From the NCBI GenBank assembly GCA_014238415.1, contig JABABA010000009.1:62001-126000 (forward strand): 64,000 bases of DNA, given 5' to 3'. The DNA comes from Planctomycetota bacterium. GTDB lineage: Bacteria > Planctomycetota > UBA1135 > GCA-002686595. Within the stretch, counting starts at the first letter, position 1. The number at the start of each line of letters is the position of its first letter. The notes under the pieces are model-generated. The model was not told the DNA's origin. It searched no databases and was given only the letters and a program-made list of their open reading frames with translations. Position numbers and translations under genes: made by a program. This document shows, piece by piece, positions 26,680 to 35,200 of this stretch.

Positions 26680-28944
26680 CTAGGGCGCGAGCACCGTACG
26701 CAGGAGATCTCTTGCACGCTCGCCGCCCAGCCCACGGCCAAGCAGGTCCCGCTCTTCGCTGGTGAGCTTCCACACCAAGAGACCTGCTCCATGAACGCGA
26801 GCACCGTGGCCGAGCGCTTCCAGCAAATGAGCCTGGCGCTCGGCGTTTGCTGGAGCCCCGCCATCCGCACCCGGCCCGCGCGCCGCGTAGAGGGTCGCCC
26901 TGAAACCGGAGGGTGCAATCCAAAGGGGCAAGCCCAGTTCCTCTGCGCGCTGATCCGCCAGAGAAAGGTGCTCTACAAACAACTCCTTCAACCGCCAGAG
27001 AGGAATCTGGCCCTGGTCAGTGCCCTCGAATACTGGAAAGAGACCGCCAGCCAGGGCATCAACCTCAGACCAAAGGTCAACCGAGTCGAAGCGACGTACA
27101 TCTTCGGTGGCAAGCACAACGCCCCCGTTGAAAGAAGCACGCGCAGCGCTTATCGCCCGGGTCCAACCCTCTCGCTTGACGCGCTGAGCCTCGAGTTGCC
27201 ACTCGTTCGGTTCAAGGTCCTCCTCTTGAAGACGGGTCACGATGGACTGCCCAAGGTCATACCCGATTGAAACTACCCGCGCCCCGGACGCCTCAGCCAT
27301 GAGGGCCGCATGGGTTGCGCTGGCAGCAAGTTGATCGTAAAGGCCTTTGCGCTGCTCGTCGAACACGCGAACCAGACGCGCAGCAGGCACCCCCGAATGA
27401 GACGCAAGAACGGTAGGCCAAAGTTGAACCTCAAGCCCCAAAGCCTGGGCCTGAGCGCTGGCCGCAAGCCAACTCGCATCGCCAAGAACACTTCCGAGGG
27501 CTCGCTGAGGTTGCCAGGCTCGGCCCTGCCCGGGATCGGGATCGAAGCAGAGGTCGTAGGCCAATGCAATCGTTGTGGCGCCAGCGGCGAACAGATTTTC
27601 GAGCGCGGCGCGCCCTGCCCTGGAGCCTGGATCACCATCGGCACGCAGAAATGCTCCGCGAGGGGTGGCCTGGAACTCAATGCTCACAGGCTCCCCTCCG
27701 CGCAGACTCGCCAGGTGCTCGCCAAACTCCGCGAGAGAAGTCTCGGGATCGCAGTCCCGAAGGCGACACCACTCGATCAATTCCGCGCGCAGGGGCCTCA
27801 AGAGATACGGCGAATAGCGACCGGAGGCATCATCGGAGATCAACTCCTCAAGGGTCGGACGTTCGGGGTGATTGGCCAAGAGCCCGAGGCGCTCTGACTG
27901 ATGCAGGCCTGCGCACCATGCACTTGCGGCATCGAGCCACCAGGCCGGGCTGGCGGGTTGGTTTGCAAAGAGCACGGCCCAGGCGAGATTGCGGCCTCCG
28001 TCGGTGGGACTTCCTGGAGGCAAGAGAACCTGAAGCGTGCGAGTGGGTTCATCCGCCTGGGCCAGTTCGGCTGGCCATCCAATGGCTGGAACACTGCTCG
28101 AAGCGTGAATTCTCCAAGCACCGCTGGGCTCGCCGGTGATCGACGCGGCCCGCTTGAGTGCCGCAGCGCAGACCAATCCGTAATCACTGATCTCGGCGTG
28201 GCTTACCCCAGGCTCGCTGCTGCCCGTCAAGTCGGGAGCCAATTGTCCATGATCGACCAGCCCATTGCCCGAGTGCCTGAGGTCACCATGAACAGAACCA
28301 CCCTCATCAGAATCAGACCCCGAAGAAGTGCCTCGGTCCACAATGGTCCACTCACTCCCGCCCCTCTCCAAGTCAAGACGCAACCAGGGTCTGCCCCGAA
28401 GAAAGACCAGTCCTTCGCGCCTCCAACCGGGGCGCAAGTTGGGGAGCGCGGACAAGATGCGCTTTGGATTCGACCCGGCCACAACGGTCAAGGGAAGGTG
28501 ATCGCGGAGGGGGTCGATGCACACCAAGATCAAGCAGCAGTCCGCGGCAGAAGCCACATGGGGACCTAGATGGAGCTGTCCGTCTTCTTCGCGCACGGCA
28601 CCGGCGGGGGGCAAAGTCGCGAGTTCTCCTGCAGAAAAATCACAGAGCAGCATGCGCCCGGCATGGGAGCGGGCAGGTTGGATGGCCTCGCCATGTGAGG
28701 TCGATTCCCTGGTGGCGTCTGCCCCTCCCCCAATCCAGCGCACATCGAGGCCTCCGGCATGGGAACTCCAACGCGCGAACTGTGCCTGTGCCGCGGGAGA
28801 CGCGAATTCTGGCCCTTCCACATCGAGCGCCCCGGCGCGATAGAGATTCTGCCCGAGCGCCAACGATCCAGTCTCTCGCACATCCAGCCGCCTGTCACAG
28901 GCGGCGAGGAGCAACAAGGACAAGACCCATGAATGACGCAGCAC
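26680..28944 (-). CDS. Large lipoprotein with C-terminal TIM-barrel-like (glycosidase-like) region
   Basis: A 754-residue lipoprotein (MLRHSWVLSLLLLAAC, lipobox LAAC). The first half is not recognised. The second half alternates helix and strand as a (beta/alpha)8 barrel would: GATTIALAYDLCFDPDPG, then AQALGLEVQLWPTVLASHSG, GARVVSIGYDL, FNGGVVLATEDVRRFDSVDL, EELGLPLWIAPSGFRATLYA, and VHGAGLLVWKLTSEE. The LGLEVQLWPTV segment and barrel ending recall GH113-type glycosidases, but I cannot confirm catalytic Glu residues, so the enzyme call is tentative. It converges on the GT39-type gene with 21 bp between stops. Confidence 0.55.
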   Translation of the reverse strand: MLRHSWVLSLLLLAACDRRLDVRETGSLALGQNLYRAGALDVEGPEFASPAAQAQFARWSSHAGGLDVRWIGGGADATRESTSHGEAIQPARSHAGRMLLCDFSAGELATLPPAGAVREEDGQLHLGPHVASAADCCLILVCIDPLRDHLPLTVVAGSNPKRILSALPNLRPGWRREGLVFLRGRPWLRLDLERGGSEWTIVDRGTSSGSDSDEGGSVHGDLRHSGNGLVDHGQLAPDLTGSSEPGVSHAEISDYGLVCAAALKRAASITGEPSGAWRIHASSSVPAIGWPAELAQADEPTRTLQVLLPPGSPTDGGRNLAWAVLFANQPASPAWWLDAASAWCAGLHQSERLGLLANHPERPTLEELISDDASGRYSPYLLRPLRAELIEWCRLRDCDPETSLAEFGEHLASLRGGEPVSIEFQATPRGAFLRADGDPGSRAGRAALENLFAAGATTIALAYDLCFDPDPGQGRAWQPQRALGSVLGDASWLAASAQAQALGLEVQLWPTVLASHSGVPAARLVRVFDEQRKGLYDQLAASATHAALMAEASGARVVSIGYDLGQSIVTRLQEEDLEPNEWQLEAQRVKREGWTRAISAARASFNGGVVLATEDVRRFDSVDLWSEVDALAGGLFPVFEGTDQGQIPLWRLKELFVEHLSLADQRAEELGLPLWIAPSGFRATLYAARGPGADGGAPANAERQAHLLEALGHGARVHGAGLLVWKLTSEERDLLGRGLGGERARDLLRTVLAP

Positions 28945-29062
28945 GGGGGCAGCCTAACGAGAGGGCCTCGCGGAAACCCCATCCCAGTCCCAAGATCCGA
29001 TGGGCAGAAGCAACGAACAGGAGACCCAGAATGAGGGCAGCGGTCGCGATCATCGCTCAGCC

Positions 29063-30112
29063 TCAGGAATCGAGGGTGCGCAGGCCCGACAGGTCGGGGC
29101 AGGTCGGATCGTCTCCCCACACCCTCCGAGTCTTCGCATCGATGCGCGCAACCAGCTTCGGATCCAAGTGCTGCTCCCAATCCCGGGTCGTTCCCGCGCG
29201 GAAGAAGGTGGACGGATCGAAGTGGAAGCTGCCGGGGCGCTTCGTGATCGACCGCTTCATGGTCTGGAACTCCGTACTCGCAGCGATCTTCGCGCAACGC
29301 TCGGGGGAAAGGCGAACTCCGGGGCGGAGGAATGAGACCAACGCCTCGACCGACTCGACTTTGCGCTCTACGAGATCCTCATATCGCAGAACGAGGACCT
29401 GATCGGGGGCGATGCGCGTGTCGCTCCTTCGCAGCCACCCCTGGACGTGTTTGTGGTAGTCCCCGAAGTAGAGGTCGCCAGCGACAAACCGCTCGATGAA
29501 AGTGGAAAGGTCAAGGTCTTCCGGCACCTGCAAGAGCGGGTGACGCTTGTAGAAGAAGTACTGGGAAACCGCGGCGCCGCGCGGATCGCGAAGTACTACG
29601 ACGAACTTTGAACCCTTGTGGACACGGCGCACGGGCAGGTCCTCGACCGAGCTGTGAACATACCAAAGGCGCTCCCGGCCCTTGGTCGCGCGGCAGAACT
29701 GCTCAAAGCGCGCGTAGCCCTCCTGCGAGACCATCACCTCGGGCCACGGAACGCTGTGGTGGCCGATGTCTCCACTGGCCAGAGGATTGTCCTCGGGGTA
29801 TTCACCCAGGGCGCGCAATACCTCCACGACGAACTTCTTGGTCAAATGCGTGCCGACTTTCTGATGAGTGCAGACGAACAAGTCGTGCTCGTCGGTGTCC
29901 CAGGTGCTCTGCAGGGCGTCGACCGCCTCGGGAGCAATGAAGGGCGGCAGCATCGTCCCGGCGTGCCTGTGATGCAGGTAGCCGCCCTCGGACAGAGTGC
30001 GGGGGGCGCCCACGGTACGCATCGCCGCACGTTGGGGCTGCCGCACGCCTTGAGCAATTGAACTGCAAGGAGATTCGTCGGGAACGGGGGAGGAGCTATT
30101 GGCTAGGGGCAT
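29063..30112 (-). CDS. Cytosolic-type sulfotransferase
   Basis: A 349-residue protein with the sulfotransferase (PF00685) layout. The 5'-phosphosulfate-binding loop reads LFVCTHQKVGTHLTKKFVVE, where the classical form is YPKSGTTW. The 3'-phosphate-binding region is FVVVLRDPRGAAVSQYFFYK, and the late FRAGTTRDWEQHLD matches the conserved FRKGxxGDWKxxF motif. It should transfer sulfate from PAPS to an alcohol or amine. The start is uncertain: ATG 30112 lies 56 bp from a shared upstream element, while ATG 30022 gives a shorter, more family-like N-terminus. It is isolated from the other operons. Confidence 0.8.
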   Translation of the reverse strand: MPLANSSSPVPDESPCSSIAQGVRQPQRAAMRTVGAPRTLSEGGYLHHRHAGTMLPPFIAPEAVDALQSTWDTDEHDLFVCTHQKVGTHLTKKFVVEVLRALGEYPEDNPLASGDIGHHSVPWPEVMVSQEGYARFEQFCRATKGRERLWYVHSSVEDLPVRRVHKGSKFVVVLRDPRGAAVSQYFFYKRHPLLQVPEDLDLSTFIERFVAGDLYFGDYHKHVQGWLRRSDTRIAPDQVLVLRYEDLVERKVESVEALVSFLRPGVRLSPERCAKIAASTEFQTMKRSITKRPGSFHFDPSTFFRAGTTRDWEQHLDPKLVARIDAKTRRVWGDDPTCPDLSGLRTLDS

Positions 30113-30168
30113 TCTGGACCTTGGGGATGGTGGAAATTGGGGTTCCTTTAGTCCTGAGCTCCCAGGCG

Positions 30169-30192
30169 CCGTTCGGACAAGAATCCACCAAT
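30169..30192 (-). promoter_or_regulatory. 24-bp element upstream of the sulfotransferase gene (copy A)
   Basis: On the minus strand it begins ATTGGTGGATTC and ends TGTCCGAACGG. It matches copy B at 31859-31882 at 21 of 24 positions and lies in the same orientation, 56 bp upstream of the ATG at 30112. A shared promoter or operator is the simplest reading. Function is inferred. Confidence 0.45.
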
Positions 30193-30303
30193 AAAGGGGG
30201 CGGCTGGTCTTTGAGGTCGGTCCCTGGTGCCTTGAGGCTGCCCACCAGGGCCGGCTTCGCCAGGACAGACGGACCTCGTCTCGCCCTGAACACGCGGGTC
30301 ACA

Positions 30304-31797
30304 TCAGCGCGCCTTCTTCCCCGTCATCACCAGCTCTTCAAGCGGGATGGACAGGATGAACGCAGTGACCGTAGTCGCGAGCAGGCGCGCGTCAGCGCCG
30401 TATCCGGAGTTGTCGCGGTTGGGCTGGTAGGCGAAGGTACCGTCGGCGCACTCGGCCAGAAGGAACCACCAGCGATTCGCCCGCATGACGGTCTCGAATG
30501 CCTTTCGATCAATCGAGGCGCCGAGGGCACCGTACGCCATGCCCATCAGGGGTGAAGCGTGCGTATCCGGGAAGCTATCGGGGTGCTCGGCCATGACCTT
30601 CGCGTGCAGGCGAGCAAGCTTCTTGTGCTCCCGGTGAGGGCTCATCCAATGGGCGATAGCCGAGGCCCCCGTGCGGCCCATGTCGGCCCAACTCTGCTCG
30701 CCTGCGACCGAATCGCCGTACCACAGATAGCCGTTCCTGGCGGTGCCGCGCTCGAGGAACGCATAGGCCGCATGGTGACGGGCCTCGTCCACGTCGATGC
30801 CGCACCTGTCCATTAGGGCGAAGGCAAGCGCACCCTGAGCTGTGATCATGGCAATGGGCCCGTAGCCCTCGAAGCCGGGGTTGTGTCCCCAGCCGCCGTA
30901 CTGCTGCTCAGCGTTCTTGGGATAAGAGGCGGGATGCGACTCACGCACCTTTGGATTGACCTGAGAGAGGTCGAGGTACTGGGTCGTGCAGAGAAACTCG
31001 TAGACTTCCTGCAACTCCTCCAGGACCCAACGATCCCGCGTCTCCAGGTACCACTCGCTCATCACGATTGCCGCGGCCATGTACTTCCAGTTGACCAGCC
31101 CCGAGGTGTCCTCGGTTGACGTGTTGCGTGCGTGGAAACGCGCGCTGCGCTCCACTTCATCCCGATACTCACGCTTGCCGCTGGCGAGCAGGGCGATGGG
31201 CGCGAAAGTGTTGTGCACCGGATTGCCCCAGGATCCATCGTCTCGCTGCAGTTCAGCGATGTGCGACCAGAGGTACTCGCGCACCGCTTTGGTGCGCACA
31301 CAGTCGAAGGGGAACGACTTCGAGTAAGGCTTCACTCGCGGAGGGAGCTTCAGCTTGACATCGACGCGCTTCCCGTCCCGCTGCAGCTGAAGCCGCAGTT
31401 CACGTTTCTTCGAGTCGATCGCGCGCTCAAGTGCAACGGTGAAGTCGGCGATGGGTCCCACCGACCCGAAGACCTTCATGCCATAGCCGTTCTGGTGCGG
31501 AGTGCGGAACTCAAGGCCTCGGGCACCGACGAGGTGATCTCCGACGCGGACCTTCCTGTGCGCAGGCGTCCCCTCGAACACGTGCCCAACGATCAGGTGC
31601 GTGGGCTGTTCTTCCACGAGACGCACGCGGATGCCTGTAATCCCCAGGTTGTAGAGCCAACCCTCCACCTCCGCGTCGGGCCCCGACCGGGCTTGCTGCT
31701 TCCACGGCCGCCCGTCGGGGAAGTAGTGGACCTGGGCGCTTGCGGGGAGTGCTGTGCCCACGATCAGGACGAGACTCATGGTGAGGTGGTGAATCAT
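30304..31797 (-). CDS. Secreted PDZ plus alpha/alpha-toroid-like protein (DUF6288-like)
   Basis: A 497-residue exported protein. The ATG at 31797 gives signal peptide IHHLTMSLVLIVGTALPASA; the frame opens 9 codons earlier. A PDZ-type domain follows (GITGIRVRLVEEQPTHLIVG, then GTPAHRKVRVGDHLVGARG). From about residue 170 come helical repeats of the prenyltransferase/squalene-cyclase toroid kind (HIAELQRDDGSWG, EQQYGGWGHNPGFEGYGPIA, GYLWYGDSVAGEQSW, ADGTFAYQPNRDNSGYG). The combination resembles the DUF6288 family, common in planctomycetes. No catalytic role is known. It is separated from the sulfotransferase by about 190 bp. Confidence 0.65.
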   Translation of the reverse strand: MIHHLTMSLVLIVGTALPASAQVHYFPDGRPWKQQARSGPDAEVEGWLYNLGITGIRVRLVEEQPTHLIVGHVFEGTPAHRKVRVGDHLVGARGLEFRTPHQNGYGMKVFGSVGPIADFTVALERAIDSKKRELRLQLQRDGKRVDVKLKLPPRVKPYSKSFPFDCVRTKAVREYLWSHIAELQRDDGSWGNPVHNTFAPIALLASGKREYRDEVERSARFHARNTSTEDTSGLVNWKYMAAAIVMSEWYLETRDRWVLEELQEVYEFLCTTQYLDLSQVNPKVRESHPASYPKNAEQQYGGWGHNPGFEGYGPIAMITAQGALAFALMDRCGIDVDEARHHAAYAFLERGTARNGYLWYGDSVAGEQSWADMGRTGASAIAHWMSPHREHKKLARLHAKVMAEHPDSFPDTHASPLMGMAYGALGASIDRKAFETVMRANRWWFLLAECADGTFAYQPNRDNSGYGADARLLATTVTAFILSIPLEELVMTGKKAR

Positions 31798-31858
31798 GAA
31801 TTCGGCTGTCGGGGACTCGTTCACGCCACCCTAACCACCCTGATGCTCAATGGTTTCC

Positions 31859-31882
31859 CCGTTCGAACAAAAAGCCACCAAT
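31859..31882 (-). promoter_or_regulatory. 24-bp element upstream of the PDZ-toroid gene (copy B)
   Basis: Minus strand: begins ATTGGTGGCTTT and ends TGTTCGAACGG. It differs from copy A at three positions and lies 61 bp upstream of the ATG at 31797. The GTTCGAAC half is a perfect palindrome here but not in copy A. Confidence 0.45.
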
Positions 31883-32200
31883 GACCCGGGCCAGCTGGCG
31901 GCTCTGACGATCGAAGCAGGTGCGACCAAGAGATGTGTCAGAGCCCTCCCCCAATACAGCCCTGGAGTTCAAACTCTCAAAGCACCCAGCGTCAGCAGGC
32001 GGAGCGAGACCGGCCCCTCACAGAATTAGAACCGAGAGCGCCTCCAGCAAGACCCTCTCCAGCCCTCCCCAAGGCCAGTCGCCATTCCAGTTGGACCCTT
32101 CCACCTGCAATCCTGGCACAAATTCCAAACCAAGCCCCCCGCCCGCCGTTCCACTGGGAAGTGGAGCTGCCTGGCCTCCTGCCCGGACCTCCCGCCCGCC
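31883..32200. other. Intergenic region before the giant TPR/A2M gene
   Basis: Part of a 403-bp gap between two divergent genes (31798-32200). Apart from copy B of the 24-bp element at its left end I see no gene, hairpin or clear sigma-70 promoter. It is rich in CCC and CTCC runs on the plus strand. Confidence 0.6.
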
Positions 32201-35200
32201 ATGAGAATCCTTGTCCAAACTGCCCTGGCCACCCTCGGCCTGTCCCTTCTCATCTATAGCGCTGCCACTCAGGAGCCAGAACCCTTCAAGGGCCCTGACG
32301 ATGCACTGCCGGGAGTTCCAGCTCTGGTACGCGATGCCCTTCTCCAGGGGAGGACGGCTGATGCATTGGAAGCCCTGGACCACATGGATGATCTGCAACC
32401 AGAGAGCAAGGACTTCTGGTCGCTGCTACGAATCACTGCCTTGACCGAGGGGAAGGACCTGGCCCAGGCGGTGACTCTGGCCGAAACCTTTGAAACGGAA
32501 CACAAGGAGAGCCCTTGGTTGGCCAAGGTCCGGTTCCGTCGAGCGGAGAACCTGCGCCAGCTGCGCCGTTTCGAAGAGGCCGAGCGAATTTTCGAGGCAG
32601 CCGCCCAAGCCCTGCGCAGTCCAGAGCGACAAGGCCGTCTGGCCCAGGTCTATCTGGTGCACGCGATTCGCATGGCGGCGGATCGCAAACCCAACGAACC
32701 GGATCAAGGGGTGCAAGACCTCAACGGAGCCAGGGAGCTCTTTGGGCGCGTACTTGACTTGGACGCACCCCTGTCCGCAGTGGAGCTGGCTCTCTTTGAA
32801 CGCGCGGTTTGCAGTGAGAAACTCTCCAAGCATCAACAGGCGGTGAGTGACTGGAATACTTATCTAGATCGCAAAGGACTGGGGCGCAGGCAAGAAGCAC
32901 GGCTGCGTAAGGGGCTCGCCGAGCTGGAAAAGGGAAGTGCGGGAGATGCCTTGCGAACTCTAGAGGACCTGGTTCAGGACGTAACAACCGGAGCGGGGGA
33001 TGATGCCCAGGGGAATGACGAGGCAGACGCGTCCAGGGAACTCCTCTCCCGTGCGCGCTTTGCAATTGCCCAGACTTGGGCCAAACGGGGGATGCGTGAC
33101 ATGGCACGGGCCGCCTACGGACGCTTCCTTGAAGCTCACCCCGAAAACGAAAAGGCTTTCCAAGCCGCCTTCAACATCGCGACCTTGCACAGGGAAGAGA
33201 ATCATCACGCAGACGCCCGGGACGCCTATGAGGCCTTCCGCAAGCGCCCGCGGCTATCTCCCGACCACGAAGCAAGCATCCTCCAAGCGGAAGAGTCCCT
33301 GCATCAGGAGGCACTCTTCTTGGAAGCCGGAATGCGTACCGCCCTCGATGACCACGACGGGGCGCGCGAGCTCTTTGCGGAATACACGCGGCGCCATGCC
33401 TCAGGCCCGCGCTGGTCAGATGCCCAACGGGGCATTGTTGACAGCGTCTGGGCCAAAGGCAGTTCCGATGTGGCCAAGGGTGAATTCGACGCGGCGCGGA
33501 GCACCTGGGCCGAGTTCCTCTCGGGCTGGCCATTGGATGCACGGGTGCCCACAGTCCATCTGGCGCTGGCTGGGCTCTTTGACAAGGAAGCAAGAGAAGC
33601 GAAGAAAGGAGGGGAAGAATTCAAGCCCCTCTTGCTCCAAGCGGTGGAAGCATGGCGCACAGTGGCGCGCCGGCATCCTGGTTCCAATCAGGCTTCCCAG
33701 GCACTATTCCAACTGGCGGATGCCCTTGAATACCGCTTGGAGGATGTTGGCGCGGCTGTGGAGGCCTATCGCGCTTGCAACTTTGGCTCGTACGCCGGGC
33801 GCGCCCAGGCTCGACTTGCGGCCATGACCAGTCCGCGCCTGAACTTGGAGACCGAGCGCACCTGGCGCAGTAATGAGACCGCACGGGTCAAGGTGCGCAC
33901 GCGCAACTTGGAAGAACTCAAAGTGCATGTGCACGCCCTCGACCTGGAAGCCTACTTTCGCAAACACCTCAGCCACCAACGCATCGAGGAATTGGACCTG
34001 GATCTGATCGCTCCGGATGAATCCTTCGAACTCAAGCTCAAGGACTACAAGCAATTCGCACCCCTGACCCAGGAAATCGAAATCGATGTGCAGGGGCCGG
34101 GAGTCTGGGCCATCGTGGTGCAATCCGGCGACCAGCGCGCGGCCACCCTCTTGATCCGCAGCGACATAGAGGTACTGGTCAAGAGCTCTCGTCGGGAAGC
34201 CTTTGTCTTCGCTCAAGACATGCTGACAGACAAAGCAGCCTCGGAAGTCAAGGTTCTATTGGCCCTGCCCGGCCAGGGAGAGGGCGGTGCCGCCCTGCTT
34301 CGTGAACTCAGAACCGGTCCGGACGGTACAGCGCGTGTAGCCCTCGATGAATTGCAAACCACAGGGGAAGTACAGATGTTCGCCGCAAGAGCTGGGCATG
34401 TGGCTTCGGACGGGTTGAGTCTACAGGGCTTGCGATTGTCAGCTGGCCTGACTCCACGCATGGTGCTCTTCACGGATCGCGGAGGTTATCGGGTGGGCGA
34501 AACAGTCAACTGGAGGGCCATCGTGCGTGATGTCGACGACGGCAGTTACACATTCAATGAAGGAGAAGAGGTGCGCGTGGAGATGATCGATCCCGCCGGT
34601 CGAAGCATGCGCCGTGCCGATCTGCCCCTCGGTCCCTTCGGCACCATCGCCGGTGCTTTTGCAATCCCCCAGGGCGCAAAATTGGGAAACTGGATGCTAC
34701 GCGGAACCACACGCAAAGGCCTGCCCTTCCAAGCCAGGTTTGAAGTCGCGCGGTTTGAACTGCGCAAAGTCGAGTTGTTGGTCAAAGCAGACCGGACAGT
34801 GGTCTATCGTGGCGACAAGGTCACCTTGACAGCCCAGGCGAACTGGTACTACGGTCAGCCTGTTGCGGGGTGGGAAGTAGTCTTCCGCCTGCCAGACGGG
34901 CGGGAGCATCGCGCACGAACTGATCAGGAGGGCGAGGCCAAGGTCACTTATTCGACCCGTGATCACGCCAACGAGGGACAGCTGACTTTTTCAGCCAGCA
35001 TCCCCAGCGAAGGAGTCGACGCAAGCAGCGCGGTCTATCTTGCAATCCGCGCGTTCCGCCTTGAACTGGAGGTACCCCAGCACACACGCCTCGCCGGCGA
35101 ACCTGTGACCATAGGAATCAAGGCCACAGATCCCGCTGGGGATCCCGTGGAAACAGAAGTGCATATCCTGGCGCTTTGGCAAGCTCCTAAGGGCTCCCCT

